Below are positions 27,680-36,323 of a stretch of 64,000 nt of DNA, in pieces. The stretch covers positions 33,711 to 97,710 of the forward strand of contig FOBR01000023.1 of the NCBI GenBank assembly GCA_900109895.1, written 5' to 3'. Each line of letters starts with the position of its first letter. The first letter of the stretch is position 1. The DNA is from a bacterium A37T11. GTDB taxonomy: Bacteria > Bacteroidota > Bacteroidia > Sphingobacteriales > Sphingobacteriaceae. Under the pieces are notes generated by a model. That model saw nothing but the letters and a program-made list of their open reading frames with translations. It did not search any database and was not told the DNA's origin. The translations under genes were made by a program, and so were the position numbers.

Positions 27680-28918
27680 ATGAGCACAAAAAAAGGATTT
27701 ACGACAACTATATTACATTCTGACCGTTTACTAAAACCAGAGTTTGGCGCGTTACACCAGCCAGTACATCATGGGGTGACTTGGGGCTTTGACGATGTAC
27801 AGGACCTGGTGAATGTTTTCCAGAATAAGGCTAAGGGTTATGCTTATTCCAGGCAGGGAAACCCTACGGTAACTGCCCTGGAGCATCAGGTTACCCAAAT
27901 GGAACAAGGAATGGCCACAGTGGCTTTTTCTACTGGTATGGCTACTATAACAGCCATTTTTGTGGCCTTGATTAAAAGTAGCGACCATGTAATTGCCAGT
28001 TCCTATTTATTTGGAAATACCAGAAGCATCATGCAAACCCTAATAGATATGGGTTTGCAGATCAGTTTTGTAGATGCCACTTCGGTAGACCATGTGAAGG
28101 CAGCTTACAAGAGCAATACTAAAATGGTGTTTGTAGAAACCATTGCAAACCCTGCCACCCAGATAGCCGATCTGGAAGCCATTGGTAGTTTCTGTGAGGC
28201 GCATAACCTAATTTATGCCGTAGACAATACCATGACGTCCCCATACTTATTTCGGCCGATTACGGTGAAGGCCAGCCTAGTGATAAATTCCCTTACCAAG
28301 TACATTGGCGGGCACGGCGCCGCGCTTGGTGGAAGCGTGACTGACACCGGACTTTTTAACTGGAAGGATTTTAACAATATTGCGCCCATCCTGCGGGAAC
28401 AGATCAAGCCCCAAATGCTGGGAATTACCCAAATTAGAAAAAGGGGGCTTCGGGATGGCGGAGGAACCTTATCACCCGAAGCGGCTCAAGCCATTGCCAT
28501 CGGATCTGAAACCCTCGCATTGCGCATGGAGCGCGCTTGTTCCAACGCATGGACACTCGCCCACTTTCTGGAAGACCACCCCGCCATTAGCCAGGTTTAT
28601 TACCCTGGATTGGAGAGTCACCCCCAACACCAGCTTGCCAAATCATGGTTCAAACATTTTGGCGCCCTAATGAGTTTTTCTTTTAAAGAGGGCATAGATA
28701 CGCTTAAATGCCTCAATGAACTGAAGCTGGTCATTAAATCAAGCAACTTGGGGGATACTCGCACATTGGCTATTCCGGTAGCGCAAACCATCTTTTTTGA
28801 GCTTGGTGCCGAGCGCAGAGCTGAAATGGGGATCTCTGAATCGATGGTAAGACTTTCTGTGGGTGTTGAAGATATAGAAGATTTAATCCAGGACTTCCGG
28901 ACGGCATTGGATAAATAG
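27680..28918 (+). CDS. Trans-sulfuration PLP enzyme (cystathionine gamma-synthase / methionine gamma-lyase family)
   Basis: Cytosolic PLP enzyme of 412 residues from the Cys/Met metabolism family, which makes or breaks C-S bonds in cysteine, homocysteine and methionine. Visible motifs: AYSRQGNPTVTALE (55-68), the phosphate-binding FSTGMATI (83-90), VDNTMTSPYL (181-190) and the PLP-binding Lys207 in SLTKYIGGHG. The substrate side of the family (synthase, lyase or O-acetylhomoserine sulfhydrylase) cannot be assigned from motifs alone. It faces the encapsulin/cysteine desulfurase pair across a shared terminator, which suggests a common place in sulfur amino acid metabolism. Confidence 0.9.
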   Translation: MSTKKGFTTTILHSDRLLKPEFGALHQPVHHGVTWGFDDVQDLVNVFQNKAKGYAYSRQGNPTVTALEHQVTQMEQGMATVAFSTGMATITAIFVALIKSSDHVIASSYLFGNTRSIMQTLIDMGLQISFVDATSVDHVKAAYKSNTKMVFVETIANPATQIADLEAIGSFCEAHNLIYAVDNTMTSPYLFRPITVKASLVINSLTKYIGGHGAALGGSVTDTGLFNWKDFNNIAPILREQIKPQMLGITQIRKRGLRDGGGTLSPEAAQAIAIGSETLALRMERACSNAWTLAHFLEDHPAISQVYYPGLESHPQHQLAKSWFKHFGALMSFSFKEGIDTLKCLNELKLVIKSSNLGDTRTLAIPVAQTIFFELGAERRAEMGISESMVRLSVGVEDIEDLIQDFRTALDK

Positions 28919-28957
28919 AAAAACCGCATATTCTGCCAGAGAATATACGGTTTTTTA
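28919..28957. terminator. Bidirectional intrinsic terminator between convergent genes
   Basis: An AAAACCG / CGGTTTT outer stem and an ATATTCT / AGAATAT inner stem with one mismatch form a long hairpin flanked by an A run on one side and six T on the other. It lies in the 47-bp gap between the PLP-enzyme stop and the cysteine desulfurase stop, and can end transcription from both sides. Confidence 0.9.
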
Positions 28958-28965
28958 ATGTTTCC

Positions 28966-30744
28966 TCAACGCCTGCCGGATTGTTTAAGATCCCAGATTG
29001 TGGATACCAGAGTATCTATTTCTGTACAGGTATTGTAAAAAGCCAATGATGGCCTCACCGTTGATTCCACCCCGAAACGTCTTAAGATAGGCTGTGCGCA
29101 ATGGTGTCCCGAACGAACGGCGATCCCATTTTTGCTTAAAGCCTCCCCGACTTCTTCCGTGCGGTAACCTGCTAAAACAAATGACAACACGCTGGTCTTA
29201 TCTTTGGCAGTACCAATTAAACGCAGGCCAGGTATGTCTTTGAGCAAATTTATCGCATAGTGCAATAAATAGTGCTCATACTGGTAAATAAGGTCAATGC
29301 CGATCTTATTAACATAATCCAATGCGGCACCCAACCCTACTGCATCTGCGATATTGCCGGTTCCGGCTTCAAAACGCGAAGGGCTGTCATGATATTGGGT
29401 GTGCTCAAAGGTTACATCTTTGATCATATTACCACCACCCTGCCAGGGTTGGGTTTGGTTAAGCAGGTCTTCCTTACCATACAGCACGCCGATGCCTGTT
29501 GGCCCGAATATTTTGTGGCCTGAAAAAACAAACCAGTCAGCATCCAGCGCTTGCACATCGGTGCGGATATGCGATACCGATTGCGCACCATCTGCCAAAA
29601 CACGGGCACCTGCCTGATGGGCCAATTCGACGATCCTTTTTGCCGGTGTCACCGTACCCAGTGCGTTTGATACCAGCGTAAAAGAAACAAGCTTGGTTTT
29701 TGGGCTAAGAAGTTTGGCATATTCCTCCAATATAACCTGCCCATCGTCATCAACCGGGATCACTTTTATTTTCAAGCCTTTTTTTGTCGCCAGCAGTTGC
29801 CAGGGTACAATATTGGCATGGTGTTCCAAGTGTGTAATAATGATCTCATCCCCTTCTTGTAGGTACTGGTCTCCCCAACTTTGGGCAACCAGGTTGATGG
29901 CTTCGGTGGTACCGCGCACAAACACGATCTCATTTGGAGAGGCTGCATTTAAAAAGTGTTGCACCTTTTGCCGCGCTTCTTCATAGGCATCCGTAGCCCG
30001 AGCTGCCAGCGTATGGGCTGCCCGGTGGATGTTTGAATTTTCGTGCGCATAAAAATATCCGAGCCGGTCAATCACTTGTTGGGGCTTGTGGGTAGTAGCC
30101 GCATTGTCCAGCCATATCAAGGGTCTTCCGTTAACGCGTTCCTGCAAAATCGGAAAGTCGTTACGCACCCAATTCAGGTTAAACGGAGGGACAGACTGCC
30201 CCCCGGAAGCTCCCGAAGAAAAATAATACGCCCGTTCATCGGGTATGCTCTTTGGGGTAAACGCAAACTGGGAAGAAGGACCAGACACATTGACTGATGC
30301 CAATGCCTGGCGCAACTGCTCATGAAACGTATGCTCGTTCTCAAAAGGCAATATGTGGTTAGCCTGAACGAATCCTGGTGAAGCTCCTCCACTACCTGAA
30401 GTGGAGCCAGGCACATGACCCAGGCCCAAACCATTCGGATCAGGAAGACTGGTTTGCGGATGCGCCAGATCTACGGCATTTCCCTGATGGATAGCTGATG
30501 GAGAAATTCCACTACCTGTCACCGAGTGGGGTACAGGGGTCGAACTCCTGAATGGCGTGTCAGTATTTGCCCCTGCGCCATATCCAAACTCCTGAGAGGC
30601 CAAAGGCTGTTGTGCGGCACTTTGGGATGGGGTGCCTGTTGAAGAAACTCCTGTTGAAGGAGGCCCTGCAAAAAATGCATTCGCAAGCCTTTCCAGCTCC
30701 CGTTCATCCAGAAATCCATCCAGATTGTAAGCTGTACTACTCAT
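28966..30744 (-). CDS. Encapsulin cargo cysteine desulfurase (SufS-like) with long N-terminal targeting domain
   Basis: PLP enzyme of 592 residues that takes sulfur from cysteine, giving alanine and a persulfide. Residues 195-592 are a SufS-type cysteine desulfurase: NAATTHKP (214-221), THLEHHAN (304-311), DGAQSVSH (385-392), PLP Lys411 in SGHK, and catalytic Cys549 in RSGHHCAQP. Residues 1-190 are an added Gly/Ser/Pro-rich, apparently disordered region with a conserved-looking helix LDERELERLANAFF (11-24) at the tip. This is the layout of the cysteine desulfurase cargo of Family 2A encapsulins, where the N-terminal region loads the enzyme into the shell. The shell gene lies 7 bp upstream. 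Confidence 0.95.
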   Translation of the reverse strand: MSSTAYNLDGFLDERELERLANAFFAGPPSTGVSSTGTPSQSAAQQPLASQEFGYGAGANTDTPFRSSTPVPHSVTGSGISPSAIHQGNAVDLAHPQTSLPDPNGLGLGHVPGSTSGSGGASPGFVQANHILPFENEHTFHEQLRQALASVNVSGPSSQFAFTPKSIPDERAYYFSSGASGGQSVPPFNLNWVRNDFPILQERVNGRPLIWLDNAATTHKPQQVIDRLGYFYAHENSNIHRAAHTLAARATDAYEEARQKVQHFLNAASPNEIVFVRGTTEAINLVAQSWGDQYLQEGDEIIITHLEHHANIVPWQLLATKKGLKIKVIPVDDDGQVILEEYAKLLSPKTKLVSFTLVSNALGTVTPAKRIVELAHQAGARVLADGAQSVSHIRTDVQALDADWFVFSGHKIFGPTGIGVLYGKEDLLNQTQPWQGGGNMIKDVTFEHTQYHDSPSRFEAGTGNIADAVGLGAALDYVNKIGIDLIYQYEHYLLHYAINLLKDIPGLRLIGTAKDKTSVLSFVLAGYRTEEVGEALSKNGIAVRSGHHCAQPILRRFGVESTVRPSLAFYNTCTEIDTLVSTIWDLKQSGRR

Positions 30745-30751
30745 ATCTTAC

Positions 30752-31675
30752 TTATTTATATTCGTGATATTTATTAAGCTCTACATCGTCCAAAACGGCC
30801 AGTGCGTCTTCTGTAAGCACCGCCAACGAACAATATAAAGATACCAGATAGGAAGCGATCGCTTTTTCATTAATTCCCATAAACCGAACGGAGAGACCTG
30901 GCGATTGCTCACCTGGCAAATTGGGCTGGTATAATCCTACCACCCCTTGCCTGCTTTCACCCGTGCGGATAAGAAGTATTTTAGATTTGTTATTAGTTAC
31001 AGGCACCTTATCTGAAGGAATCAGCGGAATACCCCGCCAAGTGAGGAACTGCGATCCAAACAAGGAAACTGTGGGAGGAGGCACACCGCGGCGGGTACAT
31101 TCCCTGCCAAAAGCAGCTACTGCCAATGGATGAAGCAGGAAGAAACCCGGTTCTTTCCACACCTTCGTGATCAATTCATCCAAGTCATCCGGAGTTGGGG
31201 CCCCAGTACGGGTCTTAATTATTTGCGAAGGCTCTACACTGCTCAACAAACCATATTCCTTATTATTAATCAGCTCACTTTCCTGTCGCTCTTTAATCGC
31301 TTCAATCGTAAGCCTGAGCTGCTCACTGATCTGATTATAAGGCTTGCTATACAGATCTGATACGCGGGTATGCACATCCAACACCGTATTCACCGCACTT
31401 AAAAGATACTCCCTTGGCTGTGCCACATAATCAACGAAAGTGTTTGGCAATGCGCGCTCATCGCGGGCTGAGCAATCGACCTCCACAGTATCGCCTTCTT
31501 TTACTTTATTAACCCGGTAAATACCAGACTCAACCGGAGTCCAGCTTAGCAAGTGTGGAAGCCAACGAGGCGTGATAAAGGAGGTTTGGGGTACGGTACG
31601 GGTTGCGATTGCGAGCGGTCTGGCTGCAATATCGCTTAGCGCTGTTTGATTTTGGTCTTTAACTTGTCCTGCCAT
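30752..31675 (-). CDS. Family 2A encapsulin nanocompartment shell protein (SrpI-like)
   Basis: HK97-fold shell protein of 307 residues that assembles into an icosahedral protein compartment. It closely resembles cyanobacterial SrpI in recalled segments: TPRWLPHLLSWTPVESGIYR (35-54), NTFVDYVAQPREYLLSAVNT, LRLTIEAIKERQESELIN, GAPTPDDLDELI, HPLAVAAFGRECTRRGVPPP and a C-terminal YLVSLYCSLAVLTEDALAVL. It is the first gene of a two-gene operon with the desulfurase cargo. In other bacteria this shell-cargo pair has been linked to sulfur limitation and to storage of elemental sulfur inside the shell. A near-consensus TAAATTTA lies 14 bp before the ATG. Confidence 0.96.
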   Translation of the reverse strand: MAGQVKDQNQTALSDIAARPLAIATRTVPQTSFITPRWLPHLLSWTPVESGIYRVNKVKEGDTVEVDCSARDERALPNTFVDYVAQPREYLLSAVNTVLDVHTRVSDLYSKPYNQISEQLRLTIEAIKERQESELINNKEYGLLSSVEPSQIIKTRTGAPTPDDLDELITKVWKEPGFFLLHPLAVAAFGRECTRRGVPPPTVSLFGSQFLTWRGIPLIPSDKVPVTNNKSKILLIRTGESRQGVVGLYQPNLPGEQSPGLSVRFMGINEKAIASYLVSLYCSLAVLTEDALAVLDDVELNKYHEYK

Positions 31676-32092
31676 TTTGATATAATTATAAATTTAGGGT
31701 CCTATGAAAAGATGATGATTTTTATAGCCTTTCGTTAACCAAAACTAGTAATTTTAAATTAAGAAAAGAAATGTTTATCGATAAAAATTATTAGAAGACA
31801 GTTGTTTATAAAGTCATAAAATAATTTACTTCAAAAAACAAAGGCATAAATACTGCCTATTTACTCCTAATTTATACCTAAATATAACCTAACCGACATT
31901 CGGAACCTCTACGGTTCTATCGCCATACTGCCCCCCACCTTTTTTAGAATGTAACGCAATCAAGTGAAATTAACAAAACAGACAACTAAAATTTTATTAA
32001 TTAATAATAAGCAATTTACCATAATTTCCATTATAAACTACTATTTTAATAGTCTTTATTTTTATATTTGCAATAACAAAATAAGCAATCAT
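31676..32092. other. 417-bp divergent intergenic region
   Basis: AT-rich DNA between the encapsulin operon and the DUF4369 gene. It holds a weak -7-like TAAATTTA for encapsulin, a short GAACC-TCTAC-GGTTC inverted repeat near 31900, and a good plus-strand TATATTTG at 32063-32070. I see no gene in it. An open frame extends from 31964 into the DUF4369 gene, but I regard its first 43 codons as leader DNA because the promoter lies inside them. Confidence 0.6.
32063..32070 (+). promoter_or_regulatory. Candidate -7 element (TATATTTG) that decides the DUF4369 start
   Basis: TATATTTG fits TAnnTTTG. Transcription would start near 32077, downstream of the first ATG of the open frame (31964), so translation must begin later. 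The TTG at 32093 directly precedes a signal peptide. Confidence 0.5.
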
Positions 32093-32803
32093 TTGAAAAC
32101 GGTGTCGTCATATAGCCCTATTTTTTCTACTTGCTTGTTATTTTTAGCAGGCCAGGCATTTGCCCAGGTACAGAAATTTACCCTACTGGGGCAAATGACA
32201 ATACAAAAAATTCCCAAATGGGTTTACTTATGCAAGGACGGAAAAAAACAGCCAAGCGACTCCGCCGCAATCATAGATGGCCAATTTTCCTTTACCGGCG
32301 AGCTCATTAGGCCACAACGGGCAAGTTTATTTACCGGTAGAACATTTCAGGAAGCCAGAGCGGCCTATAATTTACAATTTTATCTCGAAAGTGATACCAT
32401 TTATATAAGCAGCCCGGACACTTTGGTGCATGCTTCCGTGTCAGGAGGTATCGAGAATCAACGCTTTTTACTATTAAAAGAGCAACTCAAACCAGCTTAC
32501 CAAGTATTAAAATCTTTGAAATTACCCTTCCTGCAACGTGAATATAAGCTCCCCCTCCTTTCAGTTGATGGCTCAGGTACCACAGAAGTCTTACCGGGTT
32601 CCTTCAAGAACGGATTTAAAAAATTTGAATCCTTGCACTGGCATCTTACACAGAAATTTATACGCAAATATCCAGATTCAACCGTAAGCCTGGATGCCTT
32701 GCTGGATTCATTGACAGGCCATCCGAATGCAAAGGAGTTACAAGACACTTACCAATCGCTCTCGGTCAACCTACGCAAACAGAGCCACTGGAAACCCAAT
32801 TAA
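32093..32803 (+). CDS. Exported DUF4369-domain protein without thioredoxin domain
   Basis: A 236-residue protein read from a TTG start. The N-terminus is a signal peptide (about 1-26, ending AGQAFAQ). Residues 28-130 resemble DUF4369 (FTLLGQM, DGQFSFTGEL, YNLQFYLESDTIYI), the domain that usually precedes a TlpA/AhpC-type thioredoxin domain in Bacteroidota. Here no CxxC thioredoxin domain follows; the rest is helical and charged and the gene ends at NLRKQSHWKPN. It may be a stand-alone form or a shortened one. Upstream in-frame codons from 31964 add a peptide with no signal-like order and lie before the likely promoter. Function unknown. Confidence 0.65.
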   Translation: MKTVSSYSPIFSTCLLFLAGQAFAQVQKFTLLGQMTIQKIPKWVYLCKDGKKQPSDSAAIIDGQFSFTGELIRPQRASLFTGRTFQEARAAYNLQFYLESDTIYISSPDTLVHASVSGGIENQRFLLLKEQLKPAYQVLKSLKLPFLQREYKLPLLSVDGSGTTEVLPGSFKNGFKKFESLHWHLTQKFIRKYPDSTVSLDALLDSLTGHPNAKELQDTYQSLSVNLRKQSHWKPN

Positions 32804-32815
32804 ATTGGAATTTTA

Positions 32816-32850
32816 GGCATAATATGCATCTAAATATGCATAATTATACC
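32816..32850. repeat. Imperfect inverted repeat around ATGCAT
   Basis: Two arms containing ATGCAT and ATAATTAT-like flanks form a roughly 14-bp imperfect palindrome with a CTAAAT loop, just after the DUF4369 stop. It may serve as a weak terminator or a regulator site. No strong U-tract follows. Confidence 0.4.
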
Positions 32851-33011
32851 TTTAATTATTGGTGATAAAATAGTTTCTTTGTATCATATATAAGCTAGTA
32901 TATTGATAGATTATAAAAGTTTTTTAAATAAAATTCATTACATGGACCACGACGAATACCTGGGAATTAACGGTTTTTTACGCATGCGTAAAACATTTCT
33001 ACATTTACCTA

Positions 33012-34151
33012 TTATTTAATATTTTTATCAATCCTTGCTAACATTTTCTCCAGACTCTTTACTTTTCGGGGATATTCTCCTGCTAAATTATGCTCCTCGC
33101 CAGGATCATTTATTAAGTTATATAGTGAAATCGGAAAATCCCCCTGTGTCTTATGATGCCATCCCTTGCTCTTAAAAATATGTAGTTTCCAATTATCATA
33201 AGAGATGGCCTCGGGTTTTCCGTTCCTTCCATAATAAATGAATGGCCTATTTTTTAAGTGCACATTTTGAGGATTGCGCAAGTATGGTAATATATTAACC
33301 CCATCCAATAACCTAACGGACTTATCAGACGAATTGGCTATTATTGCTGCAATAGTAGGGAAAACATCAAGGGAAGTAGTCATCTCATCAGAAACTACCC
33401 GTGCGGAAATACGATTGATACAATCCTCTTTTGCTTTTACCAGCAAATTTTTCAGAAACATGTAGCGGCTCATGCGGCATATTTTGCGCCAAGTATATAA
33501 AAAATGGTTTGTTTCCTCTTTCTTTAATCGTTTCAATTGCTTCTTCAGTATATCTTTTTGTAAGCGTTGATTGATCAGGTTTTTCTGCCACAATACTATC
33601 GTCCCTATATACAGGAAGCGGCGGAGCCTGGTATTTCTTTGACACATAAAATCGTCCATCCATATCGTTGGAATAAGGAACACCGTAGAAATAATCAAAC
33701 CCATGTTTAGAAGGCAAGAATTGAGGCAAACTTCCTAAATGCCATTTACCAATACATGCAGTATGATAATCCCTATCCTTAAGTAATCGGCAAGCGTATA
33801 GGCAGAATCATTAAGACCTGTTGTGGAATAAGGAAACAAAACATCCACCTCCAAATGGTTTCGCTTAGGATAACTTCCCGTCAAAAGGGCCGCTCTTGAT
33901 GGAGTACAGACAGTAGCAGGCACATAAAAACGCGTAAACCTTATTCCACTACTGGCCAAAGAATCAATATTAGGTGTTTCAATATCAAGCGCACCATAAC
34001 AGGACAAATCTCCATATCCCTGATCATCAGTTAAAAAAATAATAATATTGGGATCAAGTTTTGTTAAAGTCTGCCCTAAAACATTTTTATATCCAACTCC
34101 TGCAATCATCCACAACAGAAAGAATGCACGAAGAGAATTTACTTTTTTCAT
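33012..34151 (-). pseudogene. Sulfatase pseudogene (frameshift plus internal deletion)
   Basis: Remnant of an S1 sulfatase split over three frames. The N-terminal part (34151 to about 33780) has a signal peptide, [15 protein letters not shown] and the catalytic C-T-P-S-R with Cys82. A single missing base near 33779-33782 then breaks the frame; in the next frame [17 protein letters not shown] and FFIYLAQNMPHEPLH continue. Near 33400-33424 about 100 codons are missing, including the FTSDNG region, and the frame changes again before VVSDEMTTSLDVFP and the C-terminus. The total is about 380 codons against a usual 470 or so. Its start overlaps the preceding sulfatase stop by 4 bp (ATGA), so it was once the last gene of that operon. 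Not expected to be active. Confidence 0.9.
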
Positions 34152-36265
34152 AGCACCTTCTTAGGTTGGTAAAACATGTCACTTATAATTCCATGCCAAG
34201 CTTCTCCATCCAATCTCCATAGTAGATTAATAGAAAAATTTTTAACATCTGCTTTTGATAGATAGATTTTAATAGGATGGTATCCAGCCTGCAGAACAAT
34301 TGAAGAAGTGACATCCTGATTTGAATGATAGTTATAATCAGCATCCAGCAGCAAAATATGGTGCAATTTAACAATAGATTTGCCTGTTGTCTTTAAAGAA
34401 AAATCGTATTTGCCTTGTTTCCTGACATAGATCCACCCCTCAAACAACACCTCCTCTTCAGATTGTAAACCATCTGTTGTTAATGTCGTTGACGACCCTG
34501 TCCGTTTTACCTTTAGGTCATTCTCAGCAGCCAGATAAGGCTGAACACCGTTAAAAATGGTATAAAAAGCCCCATTCAACAAATTTCCAAATACGTTATC
34601 CGCAGGTATCGGAACACCATCATAAGGCCTGGGTGCATCTACATCTGAGGCATGAGATTGTAAGGCAAAAGCTTTTAACTTATCCTGAAATGTACTCATA
34701 TCAGTGTTCCGCGATAAATCATTCACTTCTTTCGGGTCATTTGCTACATTATAAATTTCAAAATTATCATCCGCAGATTTTATGTCATAACGCACACCTA
34801 CCGTATCCCCAAAACGTACCATTTGCATTTCACCTCTTTTACGGTTTCTGCGTGAAGGTTCAAATTCATTAAAAGGCGGCGTCACCCCTTCTTGAAAATA
34901 TTCTACATAAACCGGATAATTTGGCAAACTATCCTCCCCCCTCAAGGCAGTTAGTAAAGAGTGACTATCTGTCCGTGCCGCGGATGGCAAACCTGCTGCA
35001 TTCGCAAAAGTCGCTAACCAATCGGCAAGCGAACTAACCTTCGTAATCACTGTACCCTTATTAACCTTTGCCGGCCACCTGGCGATCATTGGCATACGAA
35101 GCCCTCCCTCCCAGGCATCTCTCTTTATACCATCAAACGGACCATAACTACCAAAAAAAGTAGGCTTGTAAGGAACATAATCTTTAGGAAGGTATGATTC
35201 AATAGAGGGACCATTATCCGAAGAGAACACAACCAGTGTGTTATCAGCAATATGCAAGTCATCCAACAATTTCAGCAAATCACCTATTCCATCGTCGATT
35301 CGTCTAACTGCAGTAGCATACCTTTTATAGGTATCGGGCCAAGGAACGTTAGGCGTAGCAGGATCATGGTCATCATCATATACAGCATTAGCATACTCAG
35401 GATGGATGAAACTATCTGGCACACCATATGCCGTATTGATCACGCGACCAGACTTTCCTAGCCACTGGATTCCACCATCCAACCCACCACCTTTCGGGTA
35501 AGCTTGTGTTGGTAGTTCCAAAACGGCATGGGGACAATCATACGCCAAGTACAAAAAAAAGGGCGACTGCCGTTGTGATTTTTGTACATGAGTCTTGATC
35601 CAATTTTTAGCTGATGCCGTCCACAAATCGGTCGTATACGCCTTTTGCAATTGGGCACTCACCTCCTTATATCCATCCCAAACCTGTTTTTTCCCTCGAT
35701 AGATCCCCTCGTATGGATAGTGTTCATGCCCATCACTATGACGCATATACCCATAATAATAATCAAATCCTCGTTTTAAGGGATGTGCCGGCCAGAAAGG
35801 TTCTACATATTTATCCCCCTGCAGCCCCCATTTTCCAATAGCTGCGGTAGCATATCCTGCCCGTTTTAGCACATTGGCTATGGTATAATTATCTTCAATC
35901 GCTTTATCAAATTGGTTGTTACGTACATGGGCATTCCCTTGATTCATCCCCGTGATGAGAGATGCTCTCGAGGGTGCGCATACCGGTGCGTTGCTGTATT
36001 GATTTGTAAAGATGGCGCCATCTGCGGCCATTTTATCCAATGATGGAGTGACGTGAAAGGGAAAACCCCTATCATTAAGCCCGCGTCGTAAATTTTGATA
36101 AAATACACCAACGTCTCCGTATCCCAAATCATCTACAAGAACAAATATAATATTTGGCGACTTATCAGCGTGTTTATCCGGAATTTCCTGCCCCAAAGAA
36201 CGTGTTATATACAGTATTGATAAAATGATTAAAAATCCCGTGTACCATCTATTAACTACGCCCAT
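34148..36265 (-). CDS. S1-family sulfatase with C-terminal PA14-like extension
   Basis: Secreted formylglycine sulfatase of 705 residues from the ATG at 36265; an ATG 9 codons upstream at 36292 is possible but puts the signal peptide late. The signal peptide ends near RSLGQ (26). [11 protein letters not shown] lies at 43-53, the catalytic C-A-P-S-R starts at Cys96, [10 protein letters not shown] is near 140 and [11 protein letters not shown] near 350. The last 140 residues are not part of the sulfatase fold; they contain [19 protein letters not shown] and [12 protein letters not shown], typical of PA14-like carbohydrate-contact domains. It is the second-last gene of the 45455-33012 locus and overlaps the pseudogene by 4 bp. 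Confidence 0.9.
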   Translation of the reverse strand: MGVVNRWYTGFLIILSILYITRSLGQEIPDKHADKSPNIIFVLVDDLGYGDVGVFYQNLRRGLNDRGFPFHVTPSLDKMAADGAIFTNQYSNAPVCAPSRASLITGMNQGNAHVRNNQFDKAIEDNYTIANVLKRAGYATAAIGKWGLQGDKYVEPFWPAHPLKRGFDYYYGYMRHSDGHEHYPYEGIYRGKKQVWDGYKEVSAQLQKAYTTDLWTASAKNWIKTHVQKSQRQSPFFLYLAYDCPHAVLELPTQAYPKGGGLDGGIQWLGKSGRVINTAYGVPDSFIHPEYANAVYDDDHDPATPNVPWPDTYKRYATAVRRIDDGIGDLLKLLDDLHIADNTLVVFSSDNGPSIESYLPKDYVPYKPTFFGSYGPFDGIKRDAWEGGLRMPMIARWPAKVNKGTVITKVSSLADWLATFANAAGLPSAARTDSHSLLTALRGEDSLPNYPVYVEYFQEGVTPPFNEFEPSRRNRKRGEMQMVRFGDTVGVRYDIKSADDNFEIYNVANDPKEVNDLSRNTDMSTFQDKLKAFALQSHASDVDAPRPYDGVPIPADNVFGNLLNGAFYTIFNGVQPYLAAENDLKVKRTGSSTTLTTDGLQSEEEVLFEGWIYVRKQGKYDFSLKTTGKSIVKLHHILLLDADYNYHSNQDVTSSIVLQAGYHPIKIYLSKADVKNFSINLLWRLDGEAWHGIISDMFYQPKKVL

Positions 36266-36323
36266 TTCAACATTTATATCATCCCAAATCATCGGCTAAA
36301 ATAAATAGAATATTCGGATGTTT

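Noticed and set aside
31964..32092. 43-codon N-terminal extension of the DUF4369 gene
   Set aside because: It lacks signal-like order and contains a -7 promoter box, so it is more likely leader DNA.
32942..33019. 25-codon plus-strand frame MDHDEYLGINGFLRMRK...
   Set aside because: Too short, overlaps the end of the sulfatase pseudogene, and has no clear ribosome site; probably chance.
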